DNA from: Reticulascus tulasneorum
Taxonomy: Eukaryota > Ascomycota > Sordariomycetes > Glomerellales > Reticulascaceae
DNA: 64,000 nt
Direction: 5' to 3'
Assembly: GCA_001557505.1 (NCBI GenBank)
Contig: LSAX01000007.1
Location: 558,001-622,000, forward strand
The first letter of the stretch is position 1, and each line of letters starts with the position of its first letter. Below, in pieces: positions 11,384 through 23,161 of this stretch. The translations under genes and the position numbers were made by a program. Under the pieces are notes generated by a model, which was not told the DNA's origin, searched no databases, and was given only the letters and a program-made list of their open reading frames with translations.

Positions 11384-12018
11384 ATTTGATGTTTCGCGTG
11401 TTCTCAGAGCACGTGTTGTTGAACCAGAATCATAAAATTATACAACTTCTGCAACAGTCGATAGTGCTGTTCGTGTGTGCCTTGGATCCAATCCAAAGGG
11501 AAACGTGCATAGCCGGTATGCCATATCTCCTACTTATAAGAGCTTCAGATGAATTCAAGCATCACGTCTTGTTGGTTGCTTTCGCATCCCTAGCGCGCAG
11601 AGCTCTGCGCGGGGAAAATCTGGAGAAAGTCAAACTTCTGAGCCTAAAGCAATGATTGGGACTGAACACTGTGGAACTTGTGGAGAATACAGAATATAAC
11701 ATCCACAAAGGATCATAATGATGACGCTTCTAATTGAAAAGGGCCGTCCATACTATTCCAGTTGCTATGCAACGGCAGTTTCTTCACGCACATCCGGCAT
11801 ATCTAACCCATGACTCGTTCAACTACGATTCAGGAAAGTATTTTCCGAGCCTCTAGCTCGGTCCCGTCCGTCTGCGGCGTTGCAGCTACCTGGTCTGGTC
11901 CATCGCTGAGCAAAATAAGTGCCGTGAAAAACTAGATAAGATCTTATCCCCACGCCCCATTTTCGGGCTTGTTATTATCCTGAACATGCGGGGAAGCTTG
12001 TATTTGAGATCCATGCAC
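11384..12018. promoter_or_regulatory. Promoter region of the GH3 gene and 3' end of HET gene 2
   Basis: 635 nt between two minus-strand genes. On the minus strand a CTTATAAG palindrome lies at about 11532-11539, some 155 nt upstream of the GH3 start and plausible as a TATA element. No further gene seen. Confidence 0.35.
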
Positions 12019-14046
12019 CTATTGAATCACGAGATCCACAAGGGACCGCTTCCCGGACTTTAAAAAGGCAATTGCCTCGCCATCCATGAATCCCAGAACG
12101 AAACATGGTCCGACCATCTCGTAATGGGTATCATGTGATCGCATGAGAAAAGGGACACTCAGGCCCGGAAGGACGAACACCTCGTCTCCAGGCTCCGAAA
12201 AGTACGGGCCGAGACCGAAGTAGCCTTGCCGTGTCTCGAAAAACGATGGTGCTCGGGCGCTGTAAACGGCCCGATTCTGAAACAGATTAAAGCACATCAG
12301 CGGGGAAATCTTGTCATGAACAGTCTTCAGGCCGAGGTCCCGCCACTCGTCGCCGACGAATGTGCCCTCCAGATTGCGAAGCTGGCTCCCTGAGCCATCT
12401 GAGTGGTGCTCCTGCCACAGTCGGAGGGCATCCAGTGAGTCAAGCTGTAGCGTAACCAACGCTTCTCTCATCTTCTCTGGCTCCTTGGATGCGAGGGACA
12501 GATACAAATGAAGAAAGAAGCCAGCAACCATTATCGAGAGCATCTCGCGGTCCTCTCCGAGCCGTTGCACTTCTTTGCAATCTATATCGACTAAGATGGT
12601 CCGGAAAGCGGCTTGCAGAAGCGGGATGCCAGTCGGATATGTGGCGCCATCCCCGGTGTGCGCGAACTTCTTCCAGAACTCGACCTTATTAAGAACGTGA
12701 ATCTCGGAGGTAGTTAACTTGTCGCATAGAATGCCCTTCATCCTCAGTTTGTTAGTTTCCACTGCTGGGCCGACGGTAGATTCCAACACAACGCCGGCAC
12801 TAAAACATCGCCTATAGTACCAGAATATGGGGTTATAGGAGGAATCTAAGGATCCGTCGCATGAGCTCCAACCAGCCCAGTCGCATACCCAGGACGGCAA
12901 GTTGCAAGTGCGGTCTCGGGGCCAGAATATGCCGCTGCCGGAGAAGAGTAGAGCGTCACTATTAGTGCTACTCCGTAAGTGGTTGGACAACATATCTGTG
13001 TAGACGAAACTAATACTTTGATGGTAATCCGGAATGATGCTGAAGCTGTATGATGAGACTCCAAGCAAGGCGTAAATCTTATCCCGGGGATCGGAACATT
13101 GTAAGCTTAAGGAAACGACCAACTGCACTAGAATAGGATCACCGCCTCTAGCGTCACGGTGTGCACATTTCCTTGCGCTATTGAAGACCGATATCTTGCC
13201 GAACCTGTTGTTGGTCATGCACTCAACAACGTCGGGCCGAATATGTTCCCAAGGAGAATTCCACATGATGGTGTCCCAGAAACAGTAGACCTTGCCCAAC
13301 ATGTGCCATGACAGCTCAGCTTTCCCACATGCTACCGAGATACTCCGCGATACTGCAATTTCCTGCAAGACCCAGAGCCGGGTCCAGAAAGAGCGTGCGA
13401 AGAGTCGATCTAAGGCTACCCAGAACCTATGGCCGAGGAGTCCCGGAACCTCTGCCCAAGATTCCGGCCTCGAGGCGTCAATAGTTTTGCACTTACCCAT
13501 TCTTTCGATCATTGCCATCGCAAAAGCACTGTCGTCTCTTTCCTCGCCGAGCCAGACAATGGTATGTGTGGCTCTCCGATAGATTATATCCATGATGAGC
13601 ACCTGTTTGCTTCGTTCATCTAGGTCGTTTTGATTGATGCAGAGACCATCAATCCAAAGTTCCAGCTGGTGCTCGGCGTCAGTCAAGGACAGTCTCAGAT
13701 TCGAGAGAGCTGAATGAAGGCCTCTTGACACGCGGACGACGGTGAGGTTGCAAACGAGCTCGACGGTTTCTGTTGGATCGCCCCACGCGTAGGACACTGC
13801 GTTATAATTTATGTCGTCGATGAGGCTTCTCGTCTCCAAAGTGCAATGGATCATCCCGTCTGGTTGCCCGAACGGGAACAGTCGAATGATCCGTATCTCC
13901 TGCCTGGAGCTGATTAATGGCTCGTACAGCTCGTCCAAGCCTCGTCTGGGGAGACTGGCTATCTCCCTTGCGATAGTGGCTGACATTTCTTCTAGACTCG
14001 GCTCACTATGGTCGGGAGAATCTGGAGAGAATGTACGATCGTCCAT
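12019..14046 (-). CDS. HET-domain protein, second type
   Basis: Single exon, 675 residues, ATG 14046. The HET domain spans about residues 75-230: YNAVSYAWGDPTETVEL, then LELWIDGLCINQNDLDERSKQV, IVWLGEERDDS, and FWTRLWVLQEIAVSRSI. This belongs to the HET-6/'AVSYxWG' group and is different from the 'YAILSHTW' gene at 5743, so the two are not recent duplicates. The N-terminus is acidic and charged (residues 1-40). The C-terminal half includes a GYFGLGPYFSEPGDEVFVLPG segment of the kind common at the end of HET-6-like proteins, probably a conserved structural module. Likely role: cell-death trigger in non-self recognition, inferred from the family. No close neighbour gives further context. Confidence 0.9.
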   Translation of the reverse strand: MDDRTFSPDSPDHSEPSLEEMSATIAREIASLPRRGLDELYEPLISSRQEIRIIRLFPFGQPDGMIHCTLETRSLIDDINYNAVSYAWGDPTETVELVCNLTVVRVSRGLHSALSNLRLSLTDAEHQLELWIDGLCINQNDLDERSKQVLIMDIIYRRATHTIVWLGEERDDSAFAMAMIERMGKCKTIDASRPESWAEVPGLLGHRFWVALDRLFARSFWTRLWVLQEIAVSRSISVACGKAELSWHMLGKVYCFWDTIMWNSPWEHIRPDVVECMTNNRFGKISVFNSARKCAHRDARGGDPILVQLVVSLSLQCSDPRDKIYALLGVSSYSFSIIPDYHQSISFVYTDMLSNHLRSSTNSDALLFSGSGIFWPRDRTCNLPSWVCDWAGWSSCDGSLDSSYNPIFWYYRRCFSAGVVLESTVGPAVETNKLRMKGILCDKLTTSEIHVLNKVEFWKKFAHTGDGATYPTGIPLLQAAFRTILVDIDCKEVQRLGEDREMLSIMVAGFFLHLYLSLASKEPEKMREALVTLQLDSLDALRLWQEHHSDGSGSQLRNLEGTFVGDEWRDLGLKTVHDKISPLMCFNLFQNRAVYSARAPSFFETRQGYFGLGPYFSEPGDEVFVLPGLSVPFLMRSHDTHYEMVGPCFVLGFMDGEAIAFLKSGKRSLVDLVIQ

Positions 14047-14623
14047 TGTCTTAAGGCCGCAGTAAATTAATGAGCGAAGTACGATAGAGTGATAGGTTTG
14101 TCTAGCGGGGATCTGAAGGGCATCATTGGGGACGAGTGCGGTGATATCGGCACATTCCGCAAGAAAGTCTTGGTTCTGCGGCTCAAGCTGATAGGGACGG
14201 CTGAGAGAAGTTCCAAAGGGTGTTACTACATTGACGTAAGAATGGCGTCCGCCTTGCTACCCCATCGCGGAGGCTTCGACTACCGCATTTGGTAGAACAT
14301 TGTACGCGCAAGATGGCCAGTCATTGAAAATTGCAGTAGAGTGTGCACCAGTCAATGAAGGCGATAGGAATTGACGAAATCAGACCTGAAAAGGTATGAT
14401 TGAGATGATTCTACTACAGTAGGGCTGCCTCGCTGAGCGCCTAATCTAGAGCGGCAGCTCCGGCGTTGGTATTTACTGCTGTCATTGGTTCTGCGGGGTT
14501 GTGGTTAGCGACCAGTCAGCTGCTCTCGGAACTGCAACAGGCCACATAGGTGACCCCGAACCAAGCAAGCAGACTGCGTGGGAAGCGAACTTCTTTATTC
14601 TGACATTGAATATATCGGAGACA
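14047..14623. other. Intergenic, HET gene 2 promoter
   Basis: 577 nt upstream of the HET gene and downstream of the peroxidase gene, both on the minus strand. No coding frame with support and no repeat noticed. Confidence 0.35.
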
Positions 14624-16577
14624 TTAGAGAGTGCATGATGGGCCAATACTTGACCATAGCAAGAATGGCAGTTCCACATCTCTCAGTGTACCTCGACCGC
14701 TCAGGCCATACGACATGATAGTGGCGAACACCTTGCCGGGCCTAATATCTAAGCTAGCTGTGTAAAGAGAGTACCCGGAACCACCGAGAGCCTGTGTCCT
14801 TTGCATGGTCCGTATTTCCATGGCGTGCGTAGGAACCATTGATCCTGCTTGTTCGACAGGAATCGGCACAGTTAGCTTGATATCTTCAAAGAGGGCATCA
14901 TCTCGGACCTAAATGCATAGTGGTCAGCATGAAAGTGTGCCCAGTTGCATGAACTGGGTGACTTACTGCCACTGTGATATTGAGGTTGTATCCTCTTCCG
15001 AGAAAGACAGCCTTGCAAGAGAGCCCGGATTGTGGTATCATGTCTGTCTCTATCGGAAAGCCGCTTCCACCGTTGGAATGTGAAGTTGATTTCCCGTCGT
15101 CGATGACATCGACTGTGAACGAAGAGCAACCTTGAGTAGTAGGAACAGTTGTGGTAAAGCTCCACCATTCGAAACTTGGAGAATGAGGAAACAGGCCGGT
15201 GGTGTTGGAGTCTAATTTGGTAGCTGATACAATTGGGATGGTTGACGCATCTGTCTTTCGTGGTTTGAAATGTAAGAGCACCTGACGCACCTCAGGGCTG
15301 GGCCTATTGTCTATTTGTATCTGCAGCCGGGCTATTGGTTAGTGGTGGAACGTGCTGAAGCTTCTGGGGCATGATATGGCTTTGACATACCCTTATATCT
15401 CCTCGGATGGTCATGTTACCACCAGCGTCAATGGCGATGTTGATGTTGTCGGGTTTCAGAGCAATCGGCTCGATCGCACCAGACAGCCGGACTTCCTTTG
15501 GGACAGTGTCTATCATGCGCTGAAAAAGAGCGCTGCAGGTTTCGAGAAAGAAGTCTTCAGAAGAAGCCAGTTTCCTAATCATAGATCCTCCATCCGAATT
15601 GAAGACGCGAAAGTCGGACCGAGTAGTTTCATTGGGACCAAAAGCCAAGGCGTTTTGGGTGTTGTTTTGCAGAAATTCAGAAGCTCTAGAAGATATTAGA
15701 TACTGGTCTTGACCCTCGTCTGAATTGATTCTTTGACGATATTCAGTTTTGTCAAAAGCGATGGACTTACACGCTTGTATCGAGCATACTCTGGGTCGCA
15801 TCAAAGTTTTGTTTGCTATCAATGTTTGTCTGAAAAGTTCACAATAAGTTCGGTATGAATTCTCGAATCCAGGTCTATAGTGGAAGAGTGCAGAGAATTG
15901 GTAAGGGAACTCACTGAGTCGTTCTTGACAGGAACGATGTCAGGAAAATCGCGTCCATTAACACCGCCCAGACTATGTCCACAGGCAACAAGGGCGATCA
16001 TTTCAGTTGCATTGAAGCCCTGTTTCTTGAAACTTGCTGTATGGGTCGCAAGGTCCTGATGCGGTTCTGGGACACCCGCAGGACCAGGTCCTTTCGCATC
16101 GATTCTTCCACCCCTGAAAGACAGAAACACGGGCTTCCTTTCCGGCGAGACGGTGCATGAGGTTATGGACATTATAGCTCCGAGGGCTATCAGGTCGGCC
16201 ATTGAGGATTGAACACTCACGAAGTTCTCAAAGAAAAGAAGCGTGTCGAAGAAAGCTCTGCCCACATTCTCTGGCCGGCTCCTCTCAAATCCGATGCTGG
16301 CGTCGACACCACCCGTCCCGGCCTCAACATCGGCTGTCGCCATATCGTGATATGCCGTCCTCATCCATTCAGCGGTGTTGGTTCTACCTGATCCAAGATT
16401 ACTCGAGTGATTGCAGGTCCTGACCAAAATGCCAAACCGATGTTGCCTGTAGCCGACTTGCTGGTAGTATATCGCCTCCAGAAGATCCGTCTTTAGATCG
16501 GGCCATATGTAAGCTGAAATGGGCGAAGGACTAACGGAGACGAGGACGAGACCGAGGAGGAACCTCACAGACAGCAT
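14624..16577 (-). CDS. Secreted haem peroxidase (plant/fungal peroxidase superfamily)
   Basis: Five exons: 16577-15915, 15829-15771, 15685-15391, 15320-14967, 14908-14624 (1,656 nt, 551 residues). A signal peptide (MLSVRFLLGLVLVSVSPSPISA) starts the protein. The distal haem side shows Arg and His in WMRTAYHDM, followed by GTGGVDASIGFE; the proximal His is in ALVACGHSLGGV. GVPEPHQDL and FPDIVP are also typical of this fungal extracellular peroxidase group. The last third (from about residue 340) is a beta-rich tail without recognised domain; several N-glycosylation sequons occur in it. It probably uses hydrogen peroxide to oxidise phenolic or other donors outside the cell; substrate unknown. 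All four introns have canonical ends and the phase is kept across each. It diverges from the amidohydrolase gene at 17608. Confidence 0.85.
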
Positions 16578-17607
16578 CGTAGATTTAGAAACAAAATACC
16601 AAGTATGCTTTTTGTGGGCTTTCTCTGCCTAGATTCTCAGATTGTTATACACGAACGAACTGGTAGTCTTAATATAGCACATCTAGCATTCATCCAGCGA
16701 AAACACATCCTTTTAGTAAATCCAACCGCCTGATGGGAACCAGGTTCTAGCCTCATGACATCCAGCGGCTGCTATAAAATAAATGAATCCTTCGTAAACT
16801 TCCTACCAACGGTTTAATTTCGACAATCAATCTTACTGGTTGCTGCAACACAAATTGAGGTGCTACCTGCGGCAAGCTGCATATCCCCAAAAATGGCATA
16901 CCACCTCGTTTCTCGTCGGATACTTATACCAGTCGGGAAGTGATCAGGCCGAGGTACGCCTGGAGGCCCATACTTCAGTGGAGTTGGTCGTTGTGACATG
17001 TCGATCCAATGAGCTTTTTATTAATACATTATTGCTTTCATCAGGCTGCCGTTGAAAATACTCTTGGCTTAGTTACATTGAAAATACTGAAGCGGTCACA
17101 ATCCGACATCAGATAGACTGGAAGTCCACCAAGGGACGACTATCTTTCACAGTGACATGTAGCGCCACGATTCTTTATAAGTAAAACAAAGATGTTTAGG
17201 TACTGACGAGAGCAAGAAGATTGGCTATGAGTATGAGGCAGCGCAAGTTTGTAGGTTTCTCTAGTCATCTACCTAGGGTACTCTATCGAAGCAAACGTGG
17301 CGGAAATTAGCATTACTTAGGTATGGTGAAATAATCCACAACTCGTGTTAGGCTACCTACCCACTAGAGGGTAAGACGTGTTTGCCGAAAGCGGAGCATG
17401 CCTCATTATTTGAGTCACTAGCACGGGTCTCCAGCGGGGACTTAGCACTCAGAGTTGCATCGACGAGTTGTATCCTGCCGCCTGCTTATGCAGAAATCTA
17501 CGATCTCAATTCCCAAGTAAAGATCTTATCGTTCCAGTAGGTTTCTGCAACTGCTAGTTTAAATAAACTCTTTCGCTAGGCACTCGCCACCGCTACGTTA
17601 TTCGACT
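16578..17607. promoter_or_regulatory. Divergent promoter region, peroxidase / M20 amidohydrolase
   Basis: About 1 kb between two genes transcribed away from each other. An AT-rich element TTTAAATAAA lies close to 17560, about 50 nt before the M20 start. No gene or repeat seen. Confidence 0.4.
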
Positions 17608-18979
17608 ATGGATTCAAATCCTCGAGTCGCCAGTTCTCTGACCGACGTGCTGCTCGCCGCACCTGTAAACATGGAGAAATACGAGGAACTCTATAAGCAC
17701 TTCCACGAGCACCCAGAGCTCTCGAATCTTGAGGCTAAAACTGCTAAAACAATTGCACTTCAGTTATCCCGTCTCCAGGCTTTCAGCATCACAACCAACA
17801 TTGGTGGCCATGGCGTCGTCGGCGTGCTCAAGAATGGCCCAGGGAAAACCATACTCGTCCGAGCCGACATGGATGCCCTCCCAATCTTGGAGGCAACCGG
17901 TCTTCCATACTCTAGCAAAGTCACCATGCTCGACGTCGAGGGCATCATGCGGCCGGTGATGCACGCGTGCGGCCATGACATGCACATGACGTGTCTCCTC
18001 GCCGCAGCTGAGACGCTTCTGGAGCTCAAGCAAATCTGGAGCGGTACGTTAATTGTGCTGTTCCAGCCTGCAGAGGAGCGTGGCACCGGAGCGAAGGCGA
18101 TGGTAGATGATGGCCTGTATGATAAGCACAAGATCCCCGTGCCCGATTTGGTACTCGGTCAGCATGTGATGGCGATGCGGGCGGGAAGTGTGGGATCGAA
18201 GACAGGGACAATTATGGCTGGCGCGGATAGTATGAAAATCACGCTCTTTGGGGTGGGAGGTCACGGGTCGCAGGTGAGTGCCCGAGTACAAATCTACCTT
18301 AACAAGATCCATTTCACTCATTCAAGAGCTGACACATATACAGCCACATCGGACGATTGACCCTGCTGTCATGGCGGCTCATGTCGTAGTACGCCTCCAG
18401 ACTCTCATCAGTAGAGAGATCAACCCAAGCGATGTTTCCGTTCTGACAGTCGGGAGCTTGCAAGCCGGTCAGACAGAGAACATCATCGCAGACTCGGCAG
18501 AGATTGGCATCGACATACGCAGCGTGCGACCGGAGACGCGAGAGAAGCTACTGGCGTCGATCCGACGAATCATCAAGGCTGAGTGCGAAGCAAGTGGTTC
18601 GATGGTTGCACCCGTGTACAAAATGACTCGACACCTGCCAAACACGGTGAATGATGAGTCGATGATGAAAACGCTGGTGAAGAGCTTCAGCGAATACTTT
18701 GCGGACAACTTCGACGCAAATATACCAACCACTACTATTTCGGAAGATTTCTCGGTTCTTGCAACATCGCAGGACCGGCCCTATGCGTTCTGGCATTGGG
18801 GAGGAATAGAGGAGGGGCTGTGGGATCAGAGACTCAAGGAGGGCAGGGTTGATGATATTCCCGCAAATCATACAGCGAGATTTGCGCCGGTGATACAGCC
18901 TACCTTGCGAACGGGCATTCATGCTCTCTGTGTTGCTGCTCTTGCTTTCTTTGACGAGAAGTTGCAGCACAGACTATAG
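17608..18979 (+). CDS. M20D metallopeptidase-family amidohydrolase
   Basis: Two exons, 17608-18273 and 18344-18979 (433 residues), with a 70-nt intron that joins GGHGSQ to PHRTIDPA across a family-conserved site. The family hydrolyses N-acyl or amide bonds (hippurate, N-acetyl-diaminopimelate, IAA-amino-acid conjugates) with two metal ions. Visible ligands and motifs are ADMDALP (about 90), HACGHDMH (about 118), the catalytic QPAEERGTGAKAM and GQHVMAMRAGSVG. The lid/dimerisation domain contains GVGGHGSQPHRTIDP, and TTISEDFSVLA supplies the last ligand region. No signal peptide is evident, so it is probably cytosolic. The exact substrate cannot be told from sequence. The start was chosen because it is the first ATG and gives the usual length of about 430. 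Confidence 0.9.
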
Positions 18980-19344
18980 AACGGCCGCAACTGCGACTAC
19001 GCAAGATTGTTATGAGTGGGATCTCGACACCTGACTAAGAGATGTTAAAGAGCGATTGTCAATGGAGGCAGTAGCTCGATTCACCTCAGAACCAGAAAAG
19101 CCCGTCTCGAATATACTGAAGGCTGCCTGTAGTCGCAAGCCCCATCAGCTACAAGCTTCGCGGCTCGGTTTTGGCAGTCTAGCTTACATGCTAACTGATT
19201 CTCCCGCTGAACCTTGATCTATGGATTCAGTCTGCGTATAGCCCTTTTTCCATACAAGATTTCTCTCCCGGAATATCACGACAGTGGAAACAGCGGCATA
19301 GAGACATTGTCAATTGGAATAAGAAATACAGAAAGCGAATTTTC
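18980..19344. other. Convergent 3' intergenic region
   Basis: 365 nt between the 3' ends of the M20 gene (+) and the Helo-like gene (-). No feature seen. Confidence 0.3.
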
Positions 19345-20562
19345 CTATTCTGCCACCGTGCGTCCTGTACCATACTTGCCTATGAAAGGTGCCTTGTCTT
19401 TGGCTGGCTGTTGAGACTTGGAATTGTGATGGTCTCGGGAGAGCTGTTGAAGCGAGGCGTCCGCCATTGCACCAAGCCACTGTGTCGCCCGGTCCCCAGA
19501 ACTTATCCTTCTACCATGCAACAGATCTCCCAGAGTGGATACAACTATCTGATGACTATCATCCTTCGAGCTGATATCCTCAAGAATATGGACTCTAGCT
19601 TGGCTGGAAGCTAAATCGCAAACTTCTAAGGATCCCTTCGCATCATCAAGCTCTTGCTGTAGCCGTAGCCTCTGCATTTCAAGCTCTGGAGTCTGCCCAG
19701 AGACATCAGATTCAACCAGTGTCTGAACATGGCTAATAACACGAGTCATGTTTTTCTTGAAGTCATTGAACGCATTTTCGGTCATAGCTCGAGCAGAAGA
19801 AGGGTTGACGGCTGCACCTGCAGAAGCTTGTGAACCAGCAGTAGGTGGGGACAATCGCGCATCCTGCAAGGCTTGGATATAAGACTTTGCCTCTTCGCAG
19901 ATCTGAAGGCACTGCTCTGCTGTCTCTCTTTCTTCCTCTATTCGTTGTCGATTTGTACTAGAAACGGAGTTCTCGGTGCCACTCGAAGCAAGCGATGCTA
20001 ACTTCTGATCAATGCTGTGGAGATGGGTCTTGATATCAGACACAGCGTTCAAAACCGTTTCGTTATACTCGTCGAGTACTTCGCGAGTAACTTTTAGGTA
20101 GTGCCTAGTGAATTAGCGGGGACTCTGATAGCAGGTTGATTCGGTAACCAACATATTGATGCATCCGAGGGCAACTGTTATAGTCGCCTTGTAGCTTGAG
20201 AGCATATCTGTAAAGGTAGTGATATCGCCTCCATAGTATTTCATCGTTGACCAGTCTCTGAAGCTAGTTCTCTCTCCTCCCGAGCGTTCACTACATTTCA
20301 CCATAATCTCTTCGAACTCTCGACAAGCCTGGGCACATCGCGATACCGGATGTTTCAGAGGCGTTAAGATTGGATTTTCAGTAGCAAGAACACCCTGCAG
20401 TGATTCTAGAACTTTAATAAGGTCCAGGAGCTCGTCTTTCAGGGTGCGAACCCTCTTGTCGTGGCTTCGGAAGCTTTCTACCGTTCGCTGTAGTGCCTTG
20501 CCGGATTTGATAGCCGCGGTGACAAGGGCAAGCACGCTAGCGCTGATACTTAAAGGATCCAT
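19345..20562 (-). CDS. Helo-like N-terminal (Fungal_N) protein without effector domain
   Basis: Two exons, 20562-20153 and 20104-19345 (389 residues). The 48-nt intron (GTTGGT...CACTAG) restores the phase and joins ...LGCINM to HYLKVTREVLDEYNE. The N-terminus MDPLSISASVLALVTAA, with SFRSHDKRVRTLKDEL, is the signature of the Helo-like N-terminal domain of fungal STAND proteins (PF17111), an alpha-helical module that in full STAND proteins sits before NACHT/NB-ARC and repeats. Here helices and coiled coil (ETAEQCLQICEEAKSYIQAL, ELEMQRLRLQQELDDAK) follow, and then the protein ends without an NTPase or repeat domain. Such short forms are common in fungi; whether they are downstream effectors or regulators of STAND receptors is not settled. 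Function here is unknown. It shares a divergent promoter region with the arylsulfotransferase gene. Confidence 0.85.
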
Positions 20563-21376
20563 CGTCTATGCTGATGGATCGGCTTTGGTTTATAACACTG
20601 TGCGTGTATGTAGAACCGAGAACAAAGCAAACTTTGTGTTCGGCGCTAAACAGACATTGTTGCAGCCTGATGCAGATTAGTGTGCTGTTGCAATTCTCAC
20701 ATATTTCGGTTGGTCGGGAAATGTGGGGAGGGGGGACGCCTTGATTTATTAGTTCCGATTGGATGAGATAAAGCCGCTGTCATCGCCGCCTAGCTCACGC
20801 ACAAGTCATCTCATCCAGAGAGAGCTTGGGTAGGGATGTCCGCTTGGATGTGAGATACACATTGGATATTAGCAGCCGCTGAGGATAAATTTATCTTGTG
20901 CCTCATCGCTATCGGCAGTCTATCCTTGACAATTGAATAAGCACACGAAACTTTCTATTTGTCTCTAGCCAAGATGGTACCATCGATGAGTTCATCTAGC
21001 GCATTCTTGGGTCATCAGAGAGGCAGACGATTGGCGGCTTCAGCTTATAGCAAGGGTTTCATTGAGTTGGCCACTCCGATCATGGGCCAGTAAGGCGTCG
21101 ACAAAATGAGCTAGTCCAGCACATCCATCGCTTCCATCCCCGCCTCTTTGTCGACAAATACGGGGTTTCGAGTGACCACCATAGCAAGAAAGGCTTCATA
21201 TTGAGTTGTCCCCAGAGTCCTTCACGTTTTGAAGTACCCATGAGGCATCGATTCTAGCTTCATTGCCGCCCCATCTTCTAGTGTGGTCAATTCAAGGTTG
21301 AATTTTCTCGTTGTCTTTTGACCAAGTCGACATCACCAACAAAGGGCAAACAGCATAGTTTTGAGTAGTTTTAAAG
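20563..21376. promoter_or_regulatory. Divergent promoter region, Helo-like gene / arylsulfotransferase gene
   Basis: 814 nt between two divergent genes. No coding frame, RNA gene or clear repeat was found. Confidence 0.35.
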
Positions 21377-23161
21377 ATGGCTTCCATGCGCGATCTAGCT
21401 ATTGCACTGCTAGTTGTCTCCGCAGCCGCAGACTCAACTTATAAGTCTCGCCCAGATCTGGCTCCGCCACAGCTCAACATCACTATACCATGCTCCTCCG
21501 CCTGCGAAAAAGGCTACTTATTTGTTGCTCCATTCAGTGGATATGCCGAAAATACTGGCCACGGCCCGGCGCAGCAGGGCTCATACATTCTCGCCAGCGA
21601 CGGGGATCTTGTCTGGTCTGGATTCACGTACTTTAGTATCTGGAGCGCCAACTTCCAAGCCGCGCGATGGAAGGGAGAAGATATACTATTCAGCTTCGAG
21701 GGTTCGCACAATGGTCCGCACGGCCATGGCCATGGGCACCATACAATCTTGAATAATCGATACGAGAATGTGAAGGAGCTGAGAGCCGGCGGTCACTTGC
21801 TTAGTGACAAGCATGAGTTTATTATTGTTAATGAATCCAGTGCTTTGATCCAAATATACCATCCTCTGCAGATAGACCTGGAAGAGTATGGCGGTAAGGA
21901 AGAACAGACGTGGATTGTTGATGCCAGGTTTCAAGGTGCGCAACTCAGCCGTCAATGCTGCCAGGACCTACAAGATGGAACTATTCTGACGATTATAGAA
22001 CTTGATATTGAGTCTGGGAAAGTGATATTTGAGTGGCACAGCTTGGATCATGTATCCCCGAACGGTAAATCCATCATCGAACTCCCAGCGTGACGTGGAA
22101 AGAGTCCATACTAACATAACACACCAGAGACGATGCTGCCATTGCCTCGCGGACAAGCCGGAATTGCATATAATAGCTCGACTGCATGGGACTACTTCCA
22201 TATCAACTCCGTAGCCAAAGGAGCCGATGGCAATTATCTGGTGTCTGCGCGCCATACATCCACAATCTTGAAGATCAACGGCACGGATGGCACCATTATT
22301 TGGCGGCTCGGTGGCCACCGATCGGACTTTACTCTTGGACCAGATGTCGAATTCGGATTCCAGCACCATGCAAGGCATCTTCCTGGCGGCAATGAAACAG
22401 TCGATTTGATTTCACTCTTTGACAACTCAGTTTATGGCTCCGAGTCAGCCGGTGGAGGCGGCAAGCAAGTCAAGCTCTATCCATTCTCCCGAGGCAAATA
22501 CATTGCCATTGATCATAATCAAAAGACGGCGACGTTGCTACAAGTATTCCACCCACCTAATGAGGACATACTCTCAACATCTCAAGGCTCTCTGCAGACT
22601 CTTCCTGGCGGGAATGTTTTCATCAATTGGGGCTCTGAGGGGCAAGTGACGGAGTATACCAACAAAGGCAAGCCCATATTCCACACCTACCTAGACAGTG
22701 GGATCCTGGGAGAAAAAGTGCAGAACTACCGCGGTTTCCGATACAACTGGACCGGATTTTCGCCCGAAACTCCAGCAGTTTATGCTGAACAGAACCATGG
22801 AGGAAAAGAAACACGGGCGTATGTCAGCTGGAACGGTGATACACGAACAGCAGCTTGGCGTTTCCTCTTGGTGGAAAGCGACACCACTGGTGAGCGAAGG
22901 TCAGTCGAAAAAGTTGTGCAGCGCACAGGTTTTGAGACAGAGCTGTTGGTCAAGGGCGGCAATCCAGGCACGAATATATTAAGTGTTAGTGCTGAAGCCC
23001 TCGACGAGAACGGACTTGTACTCACTCTTTCGGAATCTGTGGCCGTCAAAACGGCGATCAAGAGCTACTTGGGCGGGAAGGATCCACAGCTTCAGCTTCA
23101 CAATCTTGCTTCTGATGATGGTGTCCAGGCACACATTAGGGTATCACAGGACCTGAGGTGA
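21377..23161 (+). CDS. Secreted arylsulfotransferase (ASST) family protein
   Basis: Two exons, 21377-22064 and 22128-23161 (573 residues), with a 63-nt intron carrying a CTAACATAAC branch region. A signal peptide (about residues 1-18, ALLVVSAAADS) is followed by an ASST-type beta-propeller: GYLFVAPFSGY, ILASDGDLVWSG, HEFIIVNES, IIELDIESGKVIFEWHSLDHV, then WDYFHINSVAKGADGNYLVSARHTSTI, IIWRLGGHRSDF and FGFQHHARHLPGG. The last three are typical of fungal members (Arylsulfotran_2). In bacteria ASST moves sulfate between phenols; for fungal members the reaction is mostly untested. A His/Gly cluster at about residues 115-124 (GPHGHGHGHH) is unusual and could bind metal. Extracellular location is inferred from the signal peptide. 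Confidence 0.88.

Noticed and set aside
5743..14046. The two HET genes as a recent tandem duplication around the GH3 gene
   Set aside because: Their HET motifs belong to different subgroups (YAILSHTW against YNAVSYAWG) and the rest of the proteins is unrelated.
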